From contig JAJZGD010000006.1 of NCBI GenBank assembly GCA_021804985.1, forward strand, positions 1-36,694: DNA of 36,694 nucleotides, read 5' to 3'. Of the stretch, positions 17,680 to 27,584 are shown one piece after another; the stretch's first letter is position 1; every line of letters begins with the position of its first letter. The notes under the pieces are model-generated. The model worked only from the letters and a program-made list of their open reading frames with translations, made no database searches and had not been told where the DNA came from. This DNA comes from Planctomycetota bacterium (GTDB lineage: Bacteria > Planctomycetota > Phycisphaerae > WQYP01). A program made the translations under genes and the position numbers.

Positions 17680-19059
17680 TTAATCGGGTCGCCTGACAAT
17701 CAAAAGCTTCGCTCCATGGCTTGCCACCGGCAGGCTGATCCAGCCGTTGTGTTCGCCCAGGCTGCTGTTATTCCACACATCGCGAACCACGCACCGTGCG
17801 GGCAGGCCGAGCTTCCGCCATGCGGCGGCCACCATTGTGCCGTCATTGGGGCCCCGATTGAACAGGGCGATTGCCAAGGCGCCGCCAGCCAAATGCTTGG
17901 CCCAAAATTCCAATGGCCCGTTTTGCGTGATGCGGATGCCTTGGGCGCCAAGCGGGTCTTGGTTGATCGCCAGCATTTCCGGATTCGTGAGAAGGGAAAG
18001 CGTCCACGGGTCCATCCCTGGTAGTTTGCTGCCGATTACCAGTGGCGACGGAGCAATGCCCCAAAGCGTCATAACCGTGCGCTGCTCATCCATGGTGAGA
18101 TGGGTCATCCTTAAGCCCCCTACCGCCGATCTGCCAATACGGCCCAGCGGTAACATGTCGCAATCGGGCCAATGCCCCGGCCCGCCATGGCCTTTCCACT
18201 CCGCGACAAGGTCGATCATGTTGTCGATGATCCGCCAGGAATCCCAGCAGTCATTGCGGATTCGCCACATGTTGGCATGATGGGAAATATCCTCCGCTTC
18301 GGAAATCGGAGTAGGCCCGGGTGAAGTGCTGAAGACAATTTTGGGCCCATATTGATTGAGCGCCCGACGCAGGGCGTGAATTTCAGCCTTGTGATAGGGA
18401 TACGAAAGATCATCGACCTTAATAAACCGCACACCCCATGACGCATAAAGTCGGATGATCGAATTGAAATAGGCCTGCCCAGCGGGGGTATTGCCGCGAA
18501 CACCGTACATGTCACTATTCCAGGCGCAGACGCTGTGAACATCGGCGGCATCGCGAGCGGTGAAATGGGAATCAAAAATGGGTGTGTTGGCGGCGACCGC
18601 CTGCCGGGGAATGCCACGCATAATATGAATACCAAATTCCAGGCCCATGGCGGCGATCCTATCGGCCAACGGCGTAAAGCCGACACCCCCGCGAGCGGAC
18701 GGAAATTTATTGGTTGCCGGCAGCAGTCGGCCATATTTATCCATCGCCAGCGGGCCGTTATGTGCGACGCCCCCGGTGGCCTGTGATGGATCAAACCAGA
18801 GGTAATCAATCACGCAATATTTGTAGCCAAAATCCAAAAGATGCGTTTGTTGATATTCGGCGTTGGCAAGAACTTCCGCCTCGGTAACGGTCGAGCCGTA
18901 ATAGTCGTAGCTGTTCCAACCCATGGGCGGCGTGAGGGCGAGTTTCCAATAGGCTGGTGCAACCGATTTTTGAGCCGCCTGCGATGAACCGGCAAAGCCA
19001 CCGGCCGCAGCAAGGGCGGCAGCCGCCGCCGCGGATTGGATAAAGTCTCTACGATTCAT
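17680..19059 (-). CDS. Tat-exported GH27-like alpha-galactosidase
   Basis: Tat signal MNRRDFIQSAAAAAALAAAGG; LTPPMGWNSYDYYG; VRFIKVDDLSYPY; MWRIRNDCWDSW. Confidence 0.85.
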   Translation of the reverse strand: MNRRDFIQSAAAAAALAAAGGFAGSSQAAQKSVAPAYWKLALTPPMGWNSYDYYGSTVTEAEVLANAEYQQTHLLDFGYKYCVIDYLWFDPSQATGGVAHNGPLAMDKYGRLLPATNKFPSARGGVGFTPLADRIAAMGLEFGIHIMRGIPRQAVAANTPIFDSHFTARDAADVHSVCAWNSDMYGVRGNTPAGQAYFNSIIRLYASWGVRFIKVDDLSYPYHKAEIHALRRALNQYGPKIVFSTSPGPTPISEAEDISHHANMWRIRNDCWDSWRIIDNMIDLVAEWKGHGGPGHWPDCDMLPLGRIGRSAVGGLRMTHLTMDEQRTVMTLWGIAPSPLVIGSKLPGMDPWTLSLLTNPEMLAINQDPLGAQGIRITQNGPLEFWAKHLAGGALAIALFNRGPNDGTMVAAAWRKLGLPARCVVRDVWNNSSLGEHNGWISLPVASHGAKLLIVRRPD

Positions 19060-19168
19060 TTCGATCGCTCCGTAATTAAGACCCGCATGGCGAGAGGAAC
19101 AACGCTTAATACCAACCGTTATTTCGAATTTAAAAGGCTAATTGGATTTTGCTCCGGCGGTGCCCTCG

Positions 19169-21664
19169 TCAAACAATTAGACCGGATGGCGGACGATCGG
19201 CTTTAGCGGCAGCCCATTCCTTATTGGGCTTAGGCCCCATGTGAAATCGCAACTCGCCGCCAGCAAGAATGTCGGCATTGGTAAACCATGATCGTGTGAG
19301 TTCTTTGCCGTTGAGGGCGGCTTTCTGAATGAACATGTTGGCCTGCGAATTATTTTCCGCAACGATGGTGAATACTTTTCCCGTGAGGGGATTGCGAATT
19401 TTCGCGCGACGGATGAGTGGGCTTCCAATGATATAAACGCCCGTGACCGCATTGACGGGATAAAAGCCCAACGCCCCGAGCGTGAAGCAACTCGATATCT
19501 GGCCGCAATCATCATTACCGGGAATGCCATTGGGTGTGTTGTTGTACAGCGCGAGGACTTTCCTGATCCAGTATTGCGTCTTCCATGCGGCGCCGGCGAA
19601 GGGATAAAGATAGGGTATATGGTTACTCGGTTCATTGCCCTGCGCATCTTGCCCGACCATACCGCTGACATCCGGCGACGTGCGATAAGTTTTTGACGGC
19701 GCCCGAAAGAAGGCATCGAGCCGGGCGATAAATGGCGCATCTCCGCCGTAAAGATCAATCAAACCCTGCACATCCTGCATGACATTGAAGCTGGCCTGCC
19801 ATGCATCGGATTCGGTGTAATCACTCCAGTATTCCTCATTGGGTCGGAACGGCTGGCGCCATTTTCCTGATTCGGTTTTGCCCCGCATAAAGCCCGAGGC
19901 AGGATCAAAAAGATTTTTATAGTTTTGGCCAAGTTTATAGAACATTTCGGCATCGGCATGATGCCCGAGAAGCTGTGCCATCGCCCCGACGCACCAGTAA
20001 TCGTAAGCAAAATCCAGCGTTCGCGAAACGGATTGCCTGCCCGGCCCCGTCGGCACATATCCGAAATGCCGGAATTGCCGCTGGAGCTCTTTGTTGTCAT
20101 TGGTGGTGGCTCCCACCAAAGCTGTATCGCGCATCGCCTGATAAACCGCGGCAACATCGTAATTTCTGAACCCTCTTACATAAGCACCTGCAATCATGCC
20201 GACGACATGAAACCCGGTCATGCACCAGGTTTCGTTGCCCCAGAGAGGCCAGACCGGCAACGAATGTTGCTGCAACTGCTGATAGTCTGCCAGAAGGGTT
20301 TTGATCACATCATTGGTGCGATGCGGTTGTGCCAGCATCATGAGGGGAAATTCTCCCCGATAGATATCCCAGATCGACATGGTCGTATAGTTGGTGAATC
20401 CCGGATTGGGGTGATTTTTTCGATCTTCACCGCGATACGTTCCATCAACATCATTGAAGGTGGCTGGCGCCACCATGTTGTGGTAGGCGGCGGTATAAAA
20501 TGTTTCCGCGTGGGCTTGGTCTGAAAAATGGGCGTCCAGCGCGGCCAGAGCGCTACTCCACGCCTGCTGTGCCTTGCGCTTTATGGCGTCAAAATGCCAA
20601 TGGGGTATCTCCGCCGCCAGATTCTTCTCTGCGCCGTGAACGCCGGTGGCCGAAATTCCGACGCGCATCATCAGTGAGCTGTTTGCGGGCGAGCTGGTGA
20701 ACATGGCGCGGATGTGCTTGCCCGACAGGCTGTCGCCCGGCTTAGCGGTTTGAATTTTTCCATCCACCTGAACCTGCACCTGCGTAAAGGGCTGGGAAAA
20801 TTCAATGACAAAATAGACCTGACGATTGGGCGCCCAGCCATGCGTAAATCGGCTGCCGGTAATGCGTGTATCGCTTTCTACCTTTAGATCGGCGTGATAT
20901 ACCGCACATCCCAGGCCATGCACCAGATCCAAAATAACTCCCCGGCGTGCGGCTGGCGGCACGGCGGAGTAGTCATATCGATGCATGCCACACCGACACG
21001 TTGCGGTCAGTTCCGCCTTGACGCCTGGTGTTTGCAGATCCACGCTGTAGTAGCCGGGGCGAGCAACCTCTTGCCGGTGTGAAAACCAAGAGCAGTATCC
21101 GTGTGCTTTATCGCGGGGAACCCAACCTGAATTCGGGCCCAATGCCTGCAATTGATCTTCGTGTTGTTTGCCGGGGGCCTGGGCATGCCACGCCCAGTTA
21201 GCGCCTTCGACGATCGGCATCAGCAGCACATCGCCAAGGTCTTTGGCACCGGTTCCTGAGAGGTGGGTGTGGCTAAAGCCCTTAATTATGTTGTCGGGGT
21301 AGTGATAGCCGGAGCAATGATCCCAGTGGTAAATATCCCAGCGAGTGTTCCATTTTGGTTCAGGCGGCCCCAGCGTGTCGGGGCTAAGTTGCACCAGGCC
21401 AAACGGCACCGTGGCGCCGGGAAACGTATGGCCATGCCAGCCGGTACCGATCAAAGGTCGAACCAGATGGACGGGTTCAAAGCGATCTGGTTTCAGCATT
21501 GGGCCGGTGGGCGCAACGGCATCGGCCGAAGGCGAGGTGGCGCCCCGGGACGCGCGCGGCAGCCATATTGCCGCCGCGGCCGCCGCCATCATGGCCTTCA
21601 CTATGGAACGGCGATTTAGATATCCGCCGGTTCTAGTTTGATCGAGCTCCACCATTTGGCGCAC
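19169..21664 (-). CDS. GH92-like alpha-mannosidase, probable Tat export
   Basis: RPLIGTGWHGHTFPGATVPFGLVQLSPDT, MSIWDIYRGEFPLMMLAQP, GIPGNDDCGQISSCFTLGALGFYPV. N-terminal NRRSIVKAMMAAAAAAIWLP. Confidence 0.9.
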   Translation of the reverse strand: MRQMVELDQTRTGGYLNRRSIVKAMMAAAAAAIWLPRASRGATSPSADAVAPTGPMLKPDRFEPVHLVRPLIGTGWHGHTFPGATVPFGLVQLSPDTLGPPEPKWNTRWDIYHWDHCSGYHYPDNIIKGFSHTHLSGTGAKDLGDVLLMPIVEGANWAWHAQAPGKQHEDQLQALGPNSGWVPRDKAHGYCSWFSHRQEVARPGYYSVDLQTPGVKAELTATCRCGMHRYDYSAVPPAARRGVILDLVHGLGCAVYHADLKVESDTRITGSRFTHGWAPNRQVYFVIEFSQPFTQVQVQVDGKIQTAKPGDSLSGKHIRAMFTSSPANSSLMMRVGISATGVHGAEKNLAAEIPHWHFDAIKRKAQQAWSSALAALDAHFSDQAHAETFYTAAYHNMVAPATFNDVDGTYRGEDRKNHPNPGFTNYTTMSIWDIYRGEFPLMMLAQPHRTNDVIKTLLADYQQLQQHSLPVWPLWGNETWCMTGFHVVGMIAGAYVRGFRNYDVAAVYQAMRDTALVGATTNDNKELQRQFRHFGYVPTGPGRQSVSRTLDFAYDYWCVGAMAQLLGHHADAEMFYKLGQNYKNLFDPASGFMRGKTESGKWRQPFRPNEEYWSDYTESDAWQASFNVMQDVQGLIDLYGGDAPFIARLDAFFRAPSKTYRTSPDVSGMVGQDAQGNEPSNHIPYLYPFAGAAWKTQYWIRKVLALYNNTPNGIPGNDDCGQISSCFTLGALGFYPVNAVTGVYIIGSPLIRRAKIRNPLTGKVFTIVAENNSQANMFIQKAALNGKELTRSWFTNADILAGGELRFHMGPKPNKEWAAAKADRPPSGLIV

Positions 21665-21768
21665 ACCCTTCGTTCATTGTGGTATCCATCGCGGCCAACC
21701 AGGCTCTGCGGTATCTCGGCCTTGCGCGCCGGCAGATGCGCCAGGGGCGCACGGCCGCTGCAAGACGT

Positions 21769-24693
21769 CTAAGCTGGCAATGCGGGCAGCGTCACCTGCG
21801 CGGGGGTAAGCCCGGGCGAGCGTGCCATCAGTGTGAGGCTTCCGGCGTGCCGATCGGCCCGCACCAACGCCATGCACAGCCCATTAAATGCACTGCGATA
21901 ATTCGCTTGATTGGGCTCAAGGCAACTCGGGTCGCCATTACCCACACCACTGATGACGCCGGGCCCCTGCAGAGAAAAACTCACCATATTCGCGGCCGTC
22001 GGCACCACGCGCCCAAGTTTGTCAACGATACTCACCGCAATGGGGACCGTATCCTGGCCATCGGCGATCATGCTGCGGCGATCCGGTGTCAGGCGAATGG
22101 CCGCCGGTGCGCCGGTGGTCGCAACCATGGTAGTGGCGACGAGCACCCCGTTGTTGTAACCGCGTGCCTCGAGATGGCCAGGCGTGTAAAGCACTCGGTT
22201 CCATTGCAGGTGGCGAAACGCCGCCATGCGTTTTTTACCCAGGCTTTTCCCGTTTAGCAGCAGTTCGACATACTGGCAATTGCTGAAGCACCAGACGGGG
22301 ATATTTTTACCCTCCATGCCAGGCCAATTCCAATGGGGAAAAATGTGGAGTACTGGGGTATCGGGCATCCACACCGATTTCCAGTAATAGGCCCCATCCT
22401 TGGGAAAACCGCACATATCCAGAAAACCGAAATTGGAGTTGATTTCGGGCCAGCCGAAAGGCGCTGTTTCACCGCGGTAATCAAAACCCGTCCAATAGAA
22501 GCCGCCGGCGACGAATCGCCGCGTGGCCAGCGGATGCCATGATCCTTCGGGCGACATGTAGCTGGTCAGGTGACCGGCTTTCTTGTTGGTATGGTAAATG
22601 CCACGGCATTCGAGATTGCTGCCGATTTCACTGCCAAAGATCATTTTGTCCGGGTAGGCGTGATGGAGCCAATCGAAGTCACCATAATTGTAGTTCACGC
22701 CAAGAATACTTTCGGCCGCTCCGTCGCCGTGGAGCCAGCCGTGTTTACCGAGGCCATGATTATCCGCACAGGTAATGGGGCGGGTTTCATCATGGCGGTG
22801 AACTACCTCCATGAGAAATGCCATCATCTTGCGTCCGTAGGCGTCGCTTTGGATGTTCCATTCTTCATTCCACATCGACCACATGATGATGCTCGGGTGA
22901 TTGCGATCGCGCAGAACCAGCGACTCCACGTGCCAGACATTGTGATAGGGCTGCCCAACCCACGATTTTGTGGCGATGGTCGAGCCCGGGTGTCGATTTT
23001 CGTCCATGACGAGCAGACCGAGTTCATCACACGCGTCATACATGGATGGCGCCATCGGATTATGTGAACAGCGAATGGCATTGCAGCCGAACTCTTTGAG
23101 GCGCTTCATGCGGTAGAAAAGGATGCTGTCGGGCAGGCCGATGCCAACGCCGGCGAAATCCTGATGGTTGCAGGTGCCCTGGATTTTCACGGGCTGTTCG
23201 TTCAGGAAAAAGCCGGCGTCCGGATCAAAACGGAGGGTGCGAATGCCGAACTTCTGCTTATGCCGATCCACTACGTTGCCATCGGAAAGAATTTCGGTTT
23301 CAACGTGGTAGCGATGAGTATGCTCGAGCGACCAAAGCAATACACTGGGTAAATGCAATTCCTGAATTAACTTGGTACCGAGATGCAGATCGCTGGGCTG
23401 ATCGATATTCGACGCGTCAGATTCTAACACCGCTTTTTGCACGGCAGGGAGAATCATCGGCCCGACCGGCGGAACGCCAATCTCGGTGGATACGGTTCCG
23501 ACAAGCTGCCCGGTTGGATCGTATACCTTGGAGACGACGCCGCAGCGCTTCGATGCCGCGGTGTGGTTGGCCACGGTGGTCTGGATGCTGAGCGTGGCCC
23601 ACGGATTGGTTTCCACCGCTTGCACGTTGCTGGTGACATACACGCCCCACGGGGCGACATGCACGCGGTCGGCCACGTTAAGCCACACATGGCGGTAAAT
23701 GCCGCCCCCTTCATACCACCACCCCTCAAAATTGGTGGGGTCTACATACACCGCGAGCAGGTTGTCATGGCCGAACGCAACATGATCTGAAATATCAACA
23801 TGAAAAGATGTATAACCGCCGGGGTGCTCGGAAATTAATTTTCCATTGAGATAGATTTTGGCATCGCGGTAAACGCCCTCAAAGTAAAGCCACAGCGATT
23901 TGCCTGCATCTGCAGCCGGGATATGAATATGCCTGCGATACCATGCCGGATAGACGGGCAGCGAGCCATGACCGCGGACGGCGGCGCGGCTGTATTTACC
24001 CTCGACAATGTAATCGTGGGGCAACTGCACCTTTTGCCATGACGAATCATTGGTTTGCGGCGCATAGGCGGCCAATTCCGCGGGCATGTAACCAGCCAGA
24101 ACCGGTCCATAAATGCCACCCGGGCCGGCCGTGTTGTTAACGAGCACCGTGAGAATGTTGGGGCCATTGGGGTTCCAATGATCGTCCAATGGCACATAAA
24201 ACTTTAAATCCCATCCCTGGTGCGATTGGATGAAGTGCCCATTAAGGTAGATGCTTCCATTGTCATCCACATGGGTGAATTCAATCGCGCGCCCGGCATG
24301 GTTCATGGGTGGCAGTGTTGTGCGGTACCACGCATACCCCACCGGCATACCTTGGAACTTTGTGTCGACCTTATGCCAGCCGTGGCCAGTTGTGTCCACG
24401 TGCATGGCGGTCATCTCGGCAACTTGGTCGGGCGTGCCTTGCTTCCAAAACCAGGTATCAATGGAGACTGCATTTTTGGGGTTGGAAAAATGGGCTGCAC
24501 GTTTGAAGCGCCAGTCAAAATCCAGCAATTCCACCCTGCGGGGAGCGCAGCCATGATTCTTAGCGGTCTCCAATCGGCCGACTTCGAATCGGTCCGCCTG
24601 CGACATTTCTGCCGCTGAGCCGCTGGTACAGGAAGGAATCGCCGCCAACGTTGCCGTGCCGATACCGAGCTTGAGAAGATCACGCCGTTTCAT
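21769..24693 (-). CDS. GH2-family beta-galactosidase-like protein
   Basis: MKRRDLLKLGIGTATLAAIPSC signal; WYRRHIHIPAADAGKSLWLYFEGVYRDAKIYLNGKLISEHPGGYTSFHVDI; IRCSHNPMAPSMYDACDELGLLVMDE; MWSMWNEEW. Confidence 0.9.
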   Translation of the reverse strand: MKRRDLLKLGIGTATLAAIPSCTSGSAAEMSQADRFEVGRLETAKNHGCAPRRVELLDFDWRFKRAAHFSNPKNAVSIDTWFWKQGTPDQVAEMTAMHVDTTGHGWHKVDTKFQGMPVGYAWYRTTLPPMNHAGRAIEFTHVDDNGSIYLNGHFIQSHQGWDLKFYVPLDDHWNPNGPNILTVLVNNTAGPGGIYGPVLAGYMPAELAAYAPQTNDSSWQKVQLPHDYIVEGKYSRAAVRGHGSLPVYPAWYRRHIHIPAADAGKSLWLYFEGVYRDAKIYLNGKLISEHPGGYTSFHVDISDHVAFGHDNLLAVYVDPTNFEGWWYEGGGIYRHVWLNVADRVHVAPWGVYVTSNVQAVETNPWATLSIQTTVANHTAASKRCGVVSKVYDPTGQLVGTVSTEIGVPPVGPMILPAVQKAVLESDASNIDQPSDLHLGTKLIQELHLPSVLLWSLEHTHRYHVETEILSDGNVVDRHKQKFGIRTLRFDPDAGFFLNEQPVKIQGTCNHQDFAGVGIGLPDSILFYRMKRLKEFGCNAIRCSHNPMAPSMYDACDELGLLVMDENRHPGSTIATKSWVGQPYHNVWHVESLVLRDRNHPSIIMWSMWNEEWNIQSDAYGRKMMAFLMEVVHRHDETRPITCADNHGLGKHGWLHGDGAAESILGVNYNYGDFDWLHHAYPDKMIFGSEIGSNLECRGIYHTNKKAGHLTSYMSPEGSWHPLATRRFVAGGFYWTGFDYRGETAPFGWPEINSNFGFLDMCGFPKDGAYYWKSVWMPDTPVLHIFPHWNWPGMEGKNIPVWCFSNCQYVELLLNGKSLGKKRMAAFRHLQWNRVLYTPGHLEARGYNNGVLVATTMVATTGAPAAIRLTPDRRSMIADGQDTVPIAVSIVDKLGRVVPTAANMVSFSLQGPGVISGVGNGDPSCLEPNQANYRSAFNGLCMALVRADRHAGSLTLMARSPGLTPAQVTLPALPA

Positions 24694-24839
24694 GCAGTTA
24701 ACCTCAAAAAAAACAAATGATCGCGTGCCTGACTAAATAATGGTGCAGGCTGCGCAGACGCTCGCGAGTTTAAAATTTGTGATTTGGCTGCCAGCCCGCC
24801 ATATTAAATCAAAACTTCGCACACCCGGCTTTCGCCCGA

Positions 24840-24891
24840 GAGCCTATCGGAGTAATCGCCGGGTTGCGGCGGCCATTACTCGGATAGGCTC
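24840..24891. repeat. Palindromic copy of the dispersed repeat
   Basis: GAGCCTATCGGAGTAAT (24840-24856), 18-nt loop CGCCGGGTTGCGGCGGCC, ATTACTCGGATAGGCTC (24875-24891): 17-bp stem with one mismatch. Confidence 0.85.
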
Positions 24892-25068
24892 CTAACGCTT
24901 TAGCCGTCGGAGTATTGCCCACGCAAAATAACCCGGGCGGCAACGCTGCCTTGGCGCGCCTTAAGTACGGGGGCGCTTCGATGGCCGTTGCCGCACGCTG
25001 CAGGCGCCGACGAAATAAAACTTTTTGGCGACGCAATAGACCGGAGCGCACCGCGTATACTTCCCAGC

Positions 25069-26394
25069 ATGTTTGCACGCTCCGCGAATCTGATGCTGTT
25101 TATCGGGCGATTCCACCCGATGTTGGTTCATCTGCCGATTGGCATATTGTTCATTCTCGCCATTTTGGAACTATCCGCAATGCGGCCCACCTGGCGAGCG
25201 CCCGTTGCCACCGTGCGGCGATTGATGGTGCCCGTGCTGGCCATCTGTGCCGTGATAACCGCCACCTGCGGGTGGCTATTGGCGACCGGCGGCACGTACA
25301 ACCCGGCGTTACTTTTCTGGCATCGGTGGCTGGGCGTGAGTGTCGCGGGGCTATGCGTATTAATGTGGGCGCTATGCCAATTGAAGCAATTCACGGTCTA
25401 TTACGTAACGTTGGGTATTTCAATGGTGATGATTATTATCACCGGGCACTACGGAGGCTCGATGACATATGGCAGCAATTATCTCACCGAATACGCACCG
25501 CCGGCAATAAAAAGCCTTTTGGGGGACACCGCTCCCCAGGCGGCCAAACCGTTGCCAAAAATCGCGCATCTCTCCACTGCGCTCGTCTATCCGCAAATTA
25601 TCCAGGCCATTTTTACGGACAACTGCGTGTCTTGTCATGGGCCGGACCGACAGAAGGCGGGGCTGCGCCTCGATTCGTATGCATGGCTGATGCGTGGCAG
25701 TCACCATAAGGCAATCGTTTTGCCAGGCGATGCCCAGCGGAGCATTCTGCTGCAACGAATTCTGCTGCCGTTGGGGCATAGCCACCGCATGCCGCCGCGC
25801 AGCCATCCCCAGCTCACCGCTGGCGAGATCGCGATTTTAAAATGGTGGGTCAACGCCGGCGCCAGCCCCACCCAACGGCTCGACGCGCTCCGGCCGCCCC
25901 GAAATATTCTTACGGATGTCCAGACCCTTTTTGCGGCCGCGACCAACCGGTCTCCGCTGCCTATGCGAAAGATTGCGGCGCTGATAAAGCACCTTTCGAA
26001 GCGCACCGGTGTCAGGATAAGTGCTGCCGGGAAAACGGGTGGGATGTTGCGATGCAGTGCGCGCCATGTCAAAGCATTCTCCGATGCCGAGTTGCAAATG
26101 CTCACCCCCCTGAGGCTCAATATCATCGACATGAATTTGGATTCCACGGCCATTACCAACCGCAGCCTCGCACTGATTAATCAGATGGTCAATCTGGAAT
26201 CATTGCATCTCCGGCATACAGCCATAACGTCGAAAGGACTCAATCTGCTTTCCAACCTCACCCACCTGAAATATTTAAGTGTTCCGGGGCCGCAAATCAG
26301 CCAAACGGCAATACACGCGCTGAAAAAACGGAACTATATTGAACACCTTGTGGTAACGGGCGACGGAGGGTTAAATGATCTGCCTGCATATTAA
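25069..26394 (+). CDS. Membrane-anchored planctomycete-type c-type cytochrome with LRR-like C-terminus
   Basis: DUF2231-like TM region (LFIGRFHPMLVHLPIGILFILAILELSA), heme motif CVSCH, HRMPPRSHPQLTAGEIAILKWWVNAGA, then LRR-like NIIDMNLDSTAITNRSLALINQMVNLESLHLRHTAIT. ORF extends to 24988. Confidence 0.8.
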   Translation: MFARSANLMLFIGRFHPMLVHLPIGILFILAILELSAMRPTWRAPVATVRRLMVPVLAICAVITATCGWLLATGGTYNPALLFWHRWLGVSVAGLCVLMWALCQLKQFTVYYVTLGISMVMIIITGHYGGSMTYGSNYLTEYAPPAIKSLLGDTAPQAAKPLPKIAHLSTALVYPQIIQAIFTDNCVSCHGPDRQKAGLRLDSYAWLMRGSHHKAIVLPGDAQRSILLQRILLPLGHSHRMPPRSHPQLTAGEIAILKWWVNAGASPTQRLDALRPPRNILTDVQTLFAAATNRSPLPMRKIAALIKHLSKRTGVRISAAGKTGGMLRCSARHVKAFSDAELQMLTPLRLNIIDMNLDSTAITNRSLALINQMVNLESLHLRHTAITSKGLNLLSNLTHLKYLSVPGPQISQTAIHALKKRNYIEHLVVTGDGGLNDLPAY

Positions 26395-26582
26395 CCATGG
26401 CGCGTCATGCGTCAGAATTTTCTCCGGCCATGCGCCGGTGCCACCTGAAAACCTGATCCCATTGCCGCAGGCGCATCGGATTCCGCTGCGGGTGGTTTTA
26501 ATCAGGTAAGATGGATTGCAAGTTGTATGACGCCGTGCGCGGCGCCGTTCCCATGAACGCTTTGGAAGAAGGAAGCTGTTTT

Positions 26583-27548
26583 ATGCCTGATTTAGGATGC
26601 TCGAAGAATTCTTGGATTGTGCTGACCATGTCGGCGGCAGTGCTGATGTCTGCCGTTCTTGGGCTTAGGTTTGCAGCCGGAGGGCAGGCCGCAGCAGCGC
26701 CGCTGGCACGTGCCCACCGACACTGGATTATGGCCGACGTCGGCGGCGGTGGTGCAGCGGCGGTGTACCCGCGTTTGATTCAGCCCATCTTCATTCAGAA
26801 TTGCGTGATGTGCCATGGCGTTCACAGGCAAAAAGGGCATCTGCGACTCGACACCTACGCCAATGTGATGTATGGAAAATACGGGCACAAAGTGGTGCTG
26901 CCGGGGGATGCGGCGCACAGCGCCTTGATCCGTCGAATTCTGCTACCGCGGTGGAATCATCACCGCATGCCACCCCATGGCCATGGCAATCTGACTTCAG
27001 CGCAAATAACGCTGCTGAAATGGTGGGTACAAAGCGGCTGCAGCGCCGCCGGCACACTTGATTCCCTGCATGCGACGCGCGCCATTCGGCAGGCCGCATC
27101 TGCGGAGTTACGAATTGCCCGCATGTTTATCCCCCAACCGCTAAGCAGAATTTACGCGGAGATTCACCGGATTTCGAAACAGACGGGGATCGCCATCCGG
27201 GCACTCCGGCGCGGATTGCCGTGGCTCGCATGCGACGCCTCGCGCGATCATCGCTTTAACAACGGGGATATTGCCACGCTCTCTCACATCGGGGCAAATA
27301 TTGTTACATTAAATTTGAGCCATACCGCGGTGACCAATCGCGGCATCTCGGGCTTGAGCGTCATGGTTAATCTGATGTATCTGCATCTGGAGCACACCGC
27401 GGTGACCAACGCCGGCCTGGCGGCAATTTCAAACCTCGGACATTTGCGGTACCTGAATGTGACCGGCACGCGGGTGACGCAGGCCGGGGTTAACGAATTC
27501 AAGCGGCGCAATCACCTCTGGCGGCTATGGGTTGTAGGGCTCCGGTGA
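26583..27548 (+). CDS. Planctomycete-type c-type cytochrome with LRR-like C-terminus (paralog of preceding gene)
   Basis: CVMCH, HRMPPHGHGNLTSAQITLLKWWVQSGC, NIVTLNLSHTAVTNRGISGLSVMVNLMYLHLEHTAVTNAGL. Start uncertain; ORF extends to 26511. Confidence 0.75.
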   Translation: MPDLGCSKNSWIVLTMSAAVLMSAVLGLRFAAGGQAAAAPLARAHRHWIMADVGGGGAAAVYPRLIQPIFIQNCVMCHGVHRQKGHLRLDTYANVMYGKYGHKVVLPGDAAHSALIRRILLPRWNHHRMPPHGHGNLTSAQITLLKWWVQSGCSAAGTLDSLHATRAIRQAASAELRIARMFIPQPLSRIYAEIHRISKQTGIAIRALRRGLPWLACDASRDHRFNNGDIATLSHIGANIVTLNLSHTAVTNRGISGLSVMVNLMYLHLEHTAVTNAGLAAISNLGHLRYLNVTGTRVTQAGVNEFKRRNHLWRLWVVGLR

Positions 27549-27584
27549 ATTGCCGCTGGTCAGGGGCACAAACCGCGCGGCGTC

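Noticed and set aside
19925-20524. 199-aa plus-strand ORF (and similar ones at 21679..22257 and 22570..23067)
   Set aside because: Antisense to well-supported GH92/GH2 genes; no domain signature.
24809-25078. 89-aa minus-strand ORF across the palindromic repeat
   Set aside because: No family resemblance, arginine/alanine-rich, and spans the hairpin; probably non-coding intergenic DNA.
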